A stretch of 11,575 nt of DNA, taken from positions 1-11,575 of the forward strand of contig NZ_JBEBUX010000127.1 of NCBI RefSeq assembly GCF_040393045.1, in the 5' to 3' direction. Both the position numbers and the translations under genes were made by a program. Below are positions 6,374-11,575 of the stretch, piece by piece; position 1 is the stretch's first letter; the number at the start of each line of letters is the position of its first letter. This DNA is from Pollutimonas bauzanensis_A. Its GTDB lineage: Bacteria > Pseudomonadota > Gammaproteobacteria > Burkholderiales > Burkholderiaceae_B. The notes beneath the pieces are model-generated. The model did no database searches, had not been told where the DNA came from, and saw nothing but the letters and a program-made list of their open reading frames with translations.

Positions 6374-6585
6374 CCCTGTTTCTTCGTGGGTTTGCATAAA
6401 TACGCTTCGATCAGCGTCTCGATTATTTTTTGCACACTGGTATCCTCTTCGATAGCACGTATTTTTAGCGCTTTTAGCGTCTTTTTATCAAGCCGCAAAG
6501 AGGTGTTTTTTTTGTCGTCAGCACCCGCCTTCGAACCGCTGGTCTTTTCTTTTGACATGTCTTTCACTTGTATTGATGACGTCAT
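6370..6585 (-). CDS. Small ribbon-helix-helix (RHH) protein, ParG/CopG-like
   Basis: A 71-residue protein with a flexible, Lys/Ser-rich N-terminal tail (residues 1-26) and a ribbon-helix-helix core. The core is a strand NTSLRLD (27-33), helix A KKTLKALKIRAIEED (34-48) and helix B SVQKIIETLIEAYL (50-63). RHH proteins dimerise and insert the paired strands into the DNA major groove, often repressing their own operon. ParG-type partition partners have exactly this tail-plus-RHH layout and stimulate a ParF-type ATPase through the tail. Here the gene opens the CHAD-ParA-SDR operon, its stop overlaps the CHAD start (ATGA), and a duplicated palindrome overlaps its 5' end. The start is uncertain: ATG at 6585 lies inside the palindrome and the putative -10 box, with no Shine-Dalgarno sequence. 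ATG at 6558 (Met10) would give 62 residues and leave room for a leader. No toxin gene follows, so a toxin-antitoxin role is less likely. Confidence 0.78.
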   Translation of the reverse strand: MTSSIQVKDMSKEKTSGSKAGADDKKNTSLRLDKKTLKALKIRAIEEDTSVQKIIETLIEAYLCKPTKKQG

Positions 6586-6601
6586 TGTTTCATGACGTTA
6601 T
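6576..6601. promoter_or_regulatory. Duplicated palindromic operator in the RHH-CHAD-ParA promoter
   Basis: ATGACGTCAT (6576-6585) is a perfect 10-bp palindrome. A second copy, ATGACGTTAT (6592-6601), matches 9 of 10 bases and lies exactly 16 bp away. The copies overlap the -10 and spacer regions of the candidate promoter and the most upstream RHH start codon. Tandem short sites at a near-constant spacing are typical targets of RHH repressors, so autoregulation by the small RHH protein is the simplest reading. The repeat is seen; the binding protein is inferred. Confidence 0.6.
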
Positions 6602-6613
6602 CTTGGCAGTCAA
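6584..6613 (-). promoter_or_regulatory. Candidate promoter of the RHH-CHAD-ParA-SDR operon
   Basis: The minus strand has TTGACT (5 of 6) at 6613-6608 and AACAAT (4 of 6) at 6589-6584, with an 18-nt spacer. One copy of the repeated palindrome fills the spacer and the other starts within the -10 box, so a bound repressor would block polymerase. Transcription would begin near 6577, downstream of the first RHH start codon, which favours the start at 6558. Confidence 0.45.
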
Positions 6614-6654
6614 CGCAATTCGGTGTGTGTGGATTCGCTGATGCGGTTTTTAGG

Positions 6655-6680
6655 CGTCGGTATGCCTGGGGATACCGACG
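6655..6680. repeat. 9-bp inverted repeat just downstream of the HAD gene
   Basis: CGTCGGTAT (6655-6663) and ATACCGACG (6672-6680) are perfect inverted copies around an 8-base loop, six bases past the HAD stop codon. The stem is strong, but on the minus strand it is followed by CCTAAAAA rather than a T-run. It may be a 3'-end-stabilising hairpin or a terminator that needs help rather than a classical intrinsic terminator. It separates the HAD gene from the RHH operon promoter. Confidence 0.45.
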
Positions 6681-6686
6681 TAATAG

Positions 6687-7343
6687 CTAAAGCGTACGCA
6701 GCAAATCAGCCAGGTCCCGCATGCTGGTGAACACATGCGAAGCACCCGCGTCACGCAGTACTTGTTCCTGCTCGAACGGGGCATAGGCCAGCACCGTGGC
6801 GCCGGCCGCTACGCCCGCAGTGATACCGGTCACGGTATCTTCGATCACAGCGCAGGCACGCGGATCAACAGACAGCGCGGCCGCAGCAGCCAGATAGACA
6901 TCGGGGGCGGGCTTGCTGCGCGGCATCTCATATCCGCTGAAAATGCGCCCATCGAAATAAGGATGCAAATCTACCTTGCGCAATTGCAGTTCGACCTTGC
7001 CGCGGTCGGCGCCCGAAGCGCAGGCGATACGCCCGTCTGTGGCCTGATGGACGGCTTTGACGGCATCATGGATATGCGGGATCGCTGTCAGGTGAGCCTC
7101 AAGCTGCTGATTGCGACGCTCGCGAAAACCGGCCAGCCAGCCCTCGGTCACTGGCTTGCCGGTATGCCGGCTGATGCGTGCCGCTTCGTCCTTGACCGCC
7201 TTGCCAATGAAGATACGCAGGCATTCTTCGGCGCTCAGCGACCAGCCTTCTTCCTCAAGCATGTCGCGCAGTACGCCATTGGTAATTGGTTCGCTGTCGA
7301 CCAGCACGCCATCGCAATCAAATAAAACAGCATCGAATTTCAA
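6687..7343 (-). CDS. HAD-superfamily phosphatase (subfamily IA, beta-phosphoglucomutase-like)
   Basis: A 218-residue protein with all four HAD motifs. Motif I is FDCDGVLVDSE (Asp9 nucleophile, Asp11 acid/base). Motif II is ACASG (Ser110). Motif III is the Lys of SKPAPDVY (Lys144). Motif IV is VIEDTVTG (Glu168/Asp169). A helical cap lies between motifs I and II (about 16-85), as in subfamily IA phosphatases and phosphoglucomutases. The family removes phosphate from small metabolites through a phospho-aspartate intermediate; the substrate cannot be read from sequence. I chose TTG at 7343 because GAGGTGATC (7355-7347) is a nine-base complement of the 16S rRNA 3' end at ideal distance. The upstream GTG at 7352 (three more residues) lies inside that ribosome binding site and is unlikely to be used. 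The gene is divergent from the YbiO-like channel and ends beside a hairpin. Confidence 0.9.
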   Translation of the reverse strand: MKFDAVLFDCDGVLVDSEPITNGVLRDMLEEEGWSLSAEECLRIFIGKAVKDEAARISRHTGKPVTEGWLAGFRERRNQQLEAHLTAIPHIHDAVKAVHQATDGRIACASGADRGKVELQLRKVDLHPYFDGRIFSGYEMPRSKPAPDVYLAAAAALSVDPRACAVIEDTVTGITAGVAAGATVLAYAPFEQEQVLRDAGASHVFTSMRDLADLLRTL

Positions 7344-7346
7344 GAT

Positions 7347-7355
7347 GATCACCTC
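7347..7355 (-). promoter_or_regulatory. Extended Shine-Dalgarno that selects the TTG start of the HAD gene
   Basis: GAGGTGATC on the minus strand is perfectly complementary to nine bases of the usual 16S rRNA 3' end (GAUCACCUC within GGAUCACCUCCUUA). The GAGG core ends 8 nt before TTG at 7343. A GTG codon in the same frame (7352-7350) falls inside this element, so translation probably begins at TTG. Confidence 0.6.
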
Positions 7356-7449
7356 GTTACGGTTTTGTGCAGTCAGAATGCAAATGACGATGTTGTGTCA
7401 CGTTATTCTGGCCGCCGCTAATAGTCGGATGTTACCCTTTTAGCAATCA

Positions 7450-7481
7450 GCGGCATGCAATAGCACGCCGCTTTTGCTTTT
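7450..7481 (+). terminator. Terminator-like hairpin with T-rich tail in the leader of the ybiO-like gene
   Basis: On the plus strand GCGGCATGC (7450-7458) pairs with GCACGCCGC (7463-7471) across an AATA loop, with one A-C mismatch. The tail TTTTGCTTTT (7472-7481) follows. This is the shape of an intrinsic terminator, yet no plus-strand gene lies upstream in the window, and the channel ATG at 7498 is only 16 bases further on. It could attenuate the channel transcript, end a short leader RNA, or stop stray antisense transcription. Confidence 0.5.
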
Positions 7482-7497
7482 CAATCGATTTCTGTAA

Positions 7498-9885
7498 ATG
7501 GGGGCGAAGAGTTTGATTATTGCTACGGCACACAACCATTTGAATGGCAGTCTGATAAAGCGGGGCGCAATGGCGATATTGTGTTCGGCGCTTTTATGGT
7601 TTTCAGTATCGACGGGCCACGCGCAGCAGGCCGCCACAGCTGCGTCGTCGGGAGGTCCTTCTTATGCGGCTCTTGCCGACCTTCTGGAGAATCCGCAAAC
7701 GCGCGAACAGTTGGTTGGGCAATTACGTACGCTAGCTGCGCAGCCAGATCCCGCCACAGCGCCAACAGACCGGACGGCGGCTGACAACCCCGACTCGGCA
7801 ACGCCGGCTCAGGCGGAGCCAGACAGCAGCATTCCTGGCGAACTCCAGATGTTTGCCACTGGCCTGCAGGGCGATATTGCTGAAACCTGGCAGGTGTTAA
7901 AGGCGCTGGTTACAGGCCAGCCATTGCCGGGGGCCAGGGCAGACCAATGGCAGTCGGCGGCGATCAGCCTGGGCATTGCGATGGTTTCGGTATTGATTGC
8001 CTATTTCATTCTGCGTTTGGTAGCCGGCTACGCATTTGGGCGTCTAAACGACTGGATCATGCGTGATGATGGCAAGCGATCCCGCAGCACCGGTAATATG
8101 GAAGGGGCAGGTACCGCAAGCCGCAAGCGTTTGGGCAAGCTGGGCTCATTGACGCTGGGACGCAAGCTGGTGGCGGTTATCCTTGCTTTCGCCATCGATA
8201 TTGCCGCAACCGTGCTGGCGGCGCTGGCGGCGTACGCTGTTGTGATTGGATTTACCCCGCGCGGCACGGCCGTCTCTTTGTTTGCCATGCAGTTTCTGAC
8301 CGCCTTTGTGTTGGTGGAGGCCGTTAAGGCAATTTCCCGGGGGATTTTTGCAACCCGGTACGAGAAGCTGCGTTTGTTGCCGCTGTCGGCCCAGGCAGCC
8401 AGCTACTGGAATCGCTGGCTCATCGTTCTGATTACGATTACCGGCTACAGTTTGCTGCTTGTGGTGCCCGTGGTTCAGGCGTTGCTGACCGAAGGGGTAG
8501 GCCAGTTGTTGGGGCTGGTGCTGATGGCTATGGTTTATTTGTACGCTGTTTCCGTGGTCTGGCAAAACCGTCATCAGGTAAGCGCCGGTCTGCTTGAGCA
8601 CGCCCAACATTCTTCTGCGCCGGTATTTGGCACGCTGATACGAATACTTGCTCGAATATGGCATTGGGCGGTGCTGGCGTACTTGACGGTCTTGTTTGTC
8701 GTCAGCCAGGCCGATCAGAAAAATGCCCTTGATTTCATGGCCCATGCCACCGTGCAATCGGTAGCGGCCATTTTGATTGGGACGCTGCTGGCGGCGCTAC
8801 TGTCTTCGGTGCTGGCCCGCCACATTGCCTTGCCCGATAATTGGCGCAGGGCTTTGCCTCTGCTGGAAGTCCGGATCAATGCCTATGTGCCAGCTTTTCT
8901 CAAGTGCTTGCGCTTATTGATACTGGTCGTGGTGACCTTGGTCGTGCTGGATGCCTGGAAGGTGTTCGATCTGGTCGGTTGGGTGGGGTCGGCTCAGGGG
9001 AAAAGGGCCGTTAATACCCTCATTCATGTGGGCATCATACTGCTGATTGCAGCCTTGACCTGGACGGTCCTGGCCAGCATTATCGAGCATAGGCTGGGTG
9101 TTTCCATCGGAACGAACAAGCCTACGGAACGTGAAAAAACTTTGCTGATGCTGTTTCGCAGCGCCGCGTCGGTGATTATCTCGACCATGACGGTATTGGT
9201 GGTGCTATCGCAGATAGGTATTAATATCGGCCCGCTGATCGCAGGGGCTGGGGTGGCTGGGCTGGCCATTGGTTTTGGCGCTCAGAAATTGGTTCAGGAT
9301 GTCATTACCGGTATTTTCATACAACTGGAAAACGGTATGAACCAGAATGACATCGTCGAAGTGGTAGGTCTGTTTGGCACGGTGGAAAAAATCAGCATAC
9401 GGTCGGTGGTAATCAGGACGCTGGATGGCGGTTATCACCTGATTCCATTTTCCACCATAGACAGGGTAACCAACCACACTCGCGATTACGGCTATCACTA
9501 TGGTGAATACAACATAGGCCATCGCGAAAGCGTGGACGAAGCCATTGCCCAGCTGGAACTGGCTTTCGCCGAACTGAAGCAGGACCTGGAGCTGGCTCCC
9601 GAGATCATGGAAGATATATCCATTCCTGGCGTGACCGCCCTGAATGAGCGTGGCTTTACGATACGCGTGCTGATCAAGACAAGGCCGGGCATGCAATGGG
9701 CGGTGCAGCGCGGTTTCAACCGTCTGGTGAAAAAATACTTCGATGCTGCCGGTATTGAATTACCTTATCCGCAAACCGTTCTGCATTTCGGGCGGGACAA
9801 GGATGGCAACGCCGCGCCTGTGGATGTGCGTACAGTCGATGCGTTTGGCCAGATGGCCGGCCAGGCGCCGCCTGCTAAGAGTTGA
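7498..9885 (+). CDS. ybiO: Moderate-conductance mechanosensitive channel, YbiO-type MscS homologue
   Basis: A 795-residue inner-membrane channel. A signal-like hydrophobic stretch ends near GHA-QQ (residue 43). It is followed by a periplasmic segment with SYAALADLLENPQTREQLVGQLRTLAA (about 55-81), which recalls the equivalent N-terminal part of E. coli YbiO (741 residues). About ten hydrophobic helices follow from 155 to 575. The MscS pore helix is next, IGPLIAGAGVAGLAIGFGAQ (577-596), with Gly/Ala packing typical of TM3, and then the beta domain (about 608-660: ENGMNQNDIVEVVGLFGTVEKI and TLDGGYHLIPFSTI). The cytoplasmic alpha/beta cage closes the protein. Such channels open under membrane tension and release solutes on osmotic downshock. 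ATG at 7498 has no Shine-Dalgarno sequence. ATG at 7570 (Met25) is possible, but it would leave the signal without the Lys20/Arg21 charges, so the start is unsettled. It is the only plus-strand gene and is transcribed away from the HAD gene. Confidence 0.9.
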   Translation: MGAKSLIIATAHNHLNGSLIKRGAMAILCSALLWFSVSTGHAQQAATAASSGGPSYAALADLLENPQTREQLVGQLRTLAAQPDPATAPTDRTAADNPDSATPAQAEPDSSIPGELQMFATGLQGDIAETWQVLKALVTGQPLPGARADQWQSAAISLGIAMVSVLIAYFILRLVAGYAFGRLNDWIMRDDGKRSRSTGNMEGAGTASRKRLGKLGSLTLGRKLVAVILAFAIDIAATVLAALAAYAVVIGFTPRGTAVSLFAMQFLTAFVLVEAVKAISRGIFATRYEKLRLLPLSAQAASYWNRWLIVLITITGYSLLLVVPVVQALLTEGVGQLLGLVLMAMVYLYAVSVVWQNRHQVSAGLLEHAQHSSAPVFGTLIRILARIWHWAVLAYLTVLFVVSQADQKNALDFMAHATVQSVAAILIGTLLAALLSSVLARHIALPDNWRRALPLLEVRINAYVPAFLKCLRLLILVVVTLVVLDAWKVFDLVGWVGSAQGKRAVNTLIHVGIILLIAALTWTVLASIIEHRLGVSIGTNKPTEREKTLLMLFRSAASVIISTMTVLVVLSQIGINIGPLIAGAGVAGLAIGFGAQKLVQDVITGIFIQLENGMNQNDIVEVVGLFGTVEKISIRSVVIRTLDGGYHLIPFSTIDRVTNHTRDYGYHYGEYNIGHRESVDEAIAQLELAFAELKQDLELAPEIMEDISIPGVTALNERGFTIRVLIKTRPGMQWAVQRGFNRLVKKYFDAAGIELPYPQTVLHFGRDKDGNAAPVDVRTVDAFGQMAGQAPPAKS

Positions 9886-9922
9886 CGATAGCGGCTTAAG
9901 CCATGGCTCGTTAAAGATGATT

Positions 9923-9940
9923 GGTTTACGCTTCGTAACC
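9923..9940. terminator. Small hairpin between the convergent channel and MFS genes
   Basis: The 58-bp gap between the two convergent stop codons contains GGTTTACG-CTT-CGTAACC, a seven-pair stem with one bulged T. It also contains a 10-bp palindrome GGCTTAAGCC (9893-9902). Neither has a clean T-run, so a shared bidirectional terminator is possible but weakly supported. Confidence 0.3.
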
Positions 9941-9943
9941 GGT

Positions 9944-11425
9944 TTATCCGCGGTCATACAGATCTTTGATAGCCACCATCAATGTCAGGACGACCACAAG
10001 GGAGATCACGCCAAAGCCAACCATGACGGCGATCGCCCACGACGACGAGGCATCGAGGGATGCAAAGGTGGCGGCGGTGATCACGGCGATGCCTATTGAG
10101 GTTCCGATACGCTGGCCTGTCTGCATGATGGCGCCCGAGCTGCCTGCGTGGGCCAGCGGCACATCGGCCAGTGTCAGCGCTTGGTTCGGGCTGATGACAG
10201 AGCCTTGTGCCAGGCCAATGAATGACAGCGTCAACAATAGCCACCACACGCTGGCCATGCCTTTTTCATGCAAAAAGGCAACCAGTACGCTCAGTGCCAG
10301 GCCGAGTAGCGCCAGTAAAAGGCCGTAGATGACGATCCTGCGGCCATAGAGTAGAACCCGTTTACCAGCCCAGGTGGCTGCGTAGGCTGAAAGCAGCGCC
10401 GCCGGCACACCAAATAGCCCCGCCTCAAATGCTGTTTTGCCCGTACCCATCTGTACGTAGAGCGCCACCAGCACCCAGACGCTGGTCATGCCTAGAAAGT
10501 ACAGCGTCATGATCAGGGTTCCATTGGTAAAACTCGAGATGGAGAAAATATCCAGATCGACCATGGGGCTACCGCCCAGGCGAGCGTAGCGGCGCTCCCA
10601 CTTGACCCACATATATGCCAGCAGAAGGCCTGCTGGCAATAGCATCCACGTCAAGGGCGAACTGCGGGATTCCATGAACGGAAAAAGGACGGCGAGCACC
10701 GCAAGGCCGAGCAGACCCGCGCCGATCGGATCCAGCGAGCGCAGAATACTACTATTTCGGAGTGATGGCGGTTGTGCAGGGTTTCCGGTATGGCCGATCA
10801 GAGGGCGAGGAAACCAGAGCAAGCCCAGAATAATCGTCGTGAGTCCGATGGGAACATTGACCAGGAAAGTCAGCCGCCAACCCATGTCGGGTCCACCCAG
10901 TTCGATTAGAAGCCCACCGAGCACAGGTCCGATTGCGACTGAGAAACCGACCACGGTACCCAGATAGCCAAATGCTCGACCGCGTTCAGCTCCCCGGAAA
11001 TACTGCTGGATCATGCCGATGCCCTGTGGGCTTAGCAGTCCCGAGCCTAGTCCCTGTAAGAAGCGCGCGCCGTTTAGCCAAGTGGCATCCGGGGCTAAGC
11101 CGGCTGCGACCGAAGATACAGTGAAAATGGCCGTTCCAATGAGGAAGAGCCCCCCACGCCCCATGATGTCGCCTGCACGTCCGGCGCTAACCAGAACAAC
11201 GCCAAACGTCAGTGCGTAGCCTGAAAGTACCCATTGGATATCTGATTGTGAGGCGTGGAGCCCATTCTGTATGGATGGAAGAGCGACATTGACGATGCTC
11301 ACGCCAACGAGCGACATGAAGAGCGCCACCAATATGACGGTCAGTATTCGCCAACGCGCCGCACCCTGTTCGCTGTGCAAACTCCTCTTCTTTTCGGCAG
11401 TAACAGGGTTAACACGTTGATTCAT
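9944..11425 (-). CDS. MFS drug/solute exporter, DHA2 (EmrB/QacA-like, 14-helix) family
   Basis: A 493-residue major facilitator transporter. Its length and hydrophobic pattern fit the 14-helix DHA2 group of proton-coupled exporters. Helix 1 ends in SIVNVALPSIQ (43-53), the group's motif D1 region. The helix 2-3 loop has motif A (AGRAGDIMGRGG, 81-92). Helix 5 carries the antiporter motif C (VAIGPVLGGLL, about 166-176). A second half follows a mid-protein loop near 210-230. The usual Asp of the LDxTIVNVALP motif is replaced by Gly41, so proton coupling may differ. The substrate is unknown; relatives export antibiotics, dyes, bile salts or metabolites. The start is ATG at 11425, with only a weak GGAA Shine-Dalgarno sequence eight bases upstream. 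The gene converges on the channel gene. An inverted repeat 75 bp upstream of the start may be an operator, and a regulator may lie off the right edge. Confidence 0.88.
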   Translation of the reverse strand: MNQRVNPVTAEKKRSLHSEQGAARWRILTVILVALFMSLVGVSIVNVALPSIQNGLHASQSDIQWVLSGYALTFGVVLVSAGRAGDIMGRGGLFLIGTAIFTVSSVAAGLAPDATWLNGARFLQGLGSGLLSPQGIGMIQQYFRGAERGRAFGYLGTVVGFSVAIGPVLGGLLIELGGPDMGWRLTFLVNVPIGLTTIILGLLWFPRPLIGHTGNPAQPPSLRNSSILRSLDPIGAGLLGLAVLAVLFPFMESRSSPLTWMLLPAGLLLAYMWVKWERRYARLGGSPMVDLDIFSISSFTNGTLIMTLYFLGMTSVWVLVALYVQMGTGKTAFEAGLFGVPAALLSAYAATWAGKRVLLYGRRIVIYGLLLALLGLALSVLVAFLHEKGMASVWWLLLTLSFIGLAQGSVISPNQALTLADVPLAHAGSSGAIMQTGQRIGTSIGIAVITAATFASLDASSSWAIAVMVGFGVISLVVVLTLMVAIKDLYDRG

Positions 11426-11499
11426 CGATTGGATTCCGGCACATGATTCTTGCGGGGCCTTTCGGCACGATGCCTAGACCTGGGGATTTGTGCCTGTTG

Positions 11500-11516
11500 T
11501 AACTCATATGGAGTTA
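11500..11516. promoter_or_regulatory. Inverted repeat upstream of the MFS gene, possible operator
   Basis: TAACTC-ATATG-GAGTTA is a perfect 6-bp inverted repeat with a 5-base centre, 75 bp upstream of the MFS start codon. Dyads of this size are common targets of TetR, MarR or HxlR-type regulators that control exporters. No matching regulator gene is inside the window. The rest of the upstream region (11426-11575) shows only a run of seven C (11541-11547) and no clear promoter. Confidence 0.4.
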
Positions 11517-11575
11517 TTAAGGTCAGTTTCCTCAATAGTTCCCCCCCAACCATTGCAGATAAGACGAGCGGGTCG

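Noticed and set aside
6370..6585. RHH protein as an antitoxin
   Set aside because: No RelE, MazF, PIN or similar toxin follows; the next genes are CHAD and ParA, so a regulator or partition-partner reading is simpler.
4092..6585. Plasmid or integrated-element partition locus
   Set aside because: No ParB, replication, integrase or transfer genes and no att-like repeats are present; the flanking genes are ordinary chromosomal functions.
8146..8757. Minus-strand open frame of 203 codons inside the channel gene
   Set aside because: Gln/His/Arg-rich shadow of the conserved MscS-type protein on the other strand.
11422..11575. Minus-strand frame open from the window edge and ending in a TGA that overlaps the MFS ATG
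   Set aside because: Fifty codons without a stop can occur by chance; the peptide has no recognisable domain, is Arg/Pro-rich near its end, and it crosses the inverted repeat. It could be the tail of an upstream gene, but support is too thin.
11508..11575. Plus-strand ATG frame open to the right edge
   Set aside because: No Shine-Dalgarno sequence, lies within the inverted repeat, includes the run of seven C, and the 22 visible residues match no regulator family I recognise.
1..11575. tRNA or rRNA genes, CRISPR arrays, insertion sequences
   Set aside because: I saw no cloverleaf with TTC-loop signatures, no regularly spaced repeats and no transposase motifs or terminal inverted repeats on either strand.

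Overview
The window looks like ordinary chromosome from a betaproteobacterium, probably order Burkholderiales and perhaps an Alcaligenaceae-type genome. This placement is inferred from protein character, moderately high GC and Shine-Dalgarno usage; no rRNA or other phylogenetic marker is present. Ten protein genes are visible. Nine lie on the minus strand and one, a large MscS-type channel, on the plus strand. There are no tRNA or rRNA genes, insertion sequences or CRISPR arrays.

Layout, left to right. (1) At the left edge is the 5' half of a TPP (thiamin pyrophosphate) riboswitch with a TATAAT box just upstream, both pointing left out of the window, so a thiamin gene such as thiC probably lies just outside. 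(2) Two envelope lipoproteins follow: an NlpD-like LysM plus degenerate LytM protein, and a small SLT-type lytic transglycosylase. (3) Next are an unknown two-helix membrane protein and yhhQ, the queuosine-precursor transporter. yhhQ is preceded by a compact preQ1-I riboswitch whose pseudoknot contains the gene's Shine-Dalgarno sequence. (4) Positions 6585 down to 3238 form a very tight minus-strand operon: ribbon-helix-helix (RHH) protein, CHAD-domain protein, ParA ATPase, atypical SDR protein. Every junction is a 4-bp stop/start overlap (ATGA, ATGA, GTGA). A duplicated palindromic operator sits in its promoter. (5) A HAD phosphatase, probably starting at TTG, is divergent from a YbiO-type mechanosensitive channel, whose leader carries a terminator-like hairpin. 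(6) A DHA2-type MFS exporter converges on the channel gene and has an inverted repeat upstream.

The most interesting unit is the RHH-CHAD-ParA-SDR operon. CHAD domains are known to bind inorganic polyphosphate and to associate with polyphosphate granules. ParA-type ATPases position DNA and other large cargos, and RHH proteins serve as DNA-binding partners or autorepressors in ParF/ParG partition systems. Together they suggest a cargo-positioning cassette in which polyphosphate granules are the cargo. This is inference from gene content and coupling; nothing in the sequence proves the cargo.

Two metabolite riboswitches (TPP and preQ1-I), both on the minus strand, are the clearest regulatory RNAs.
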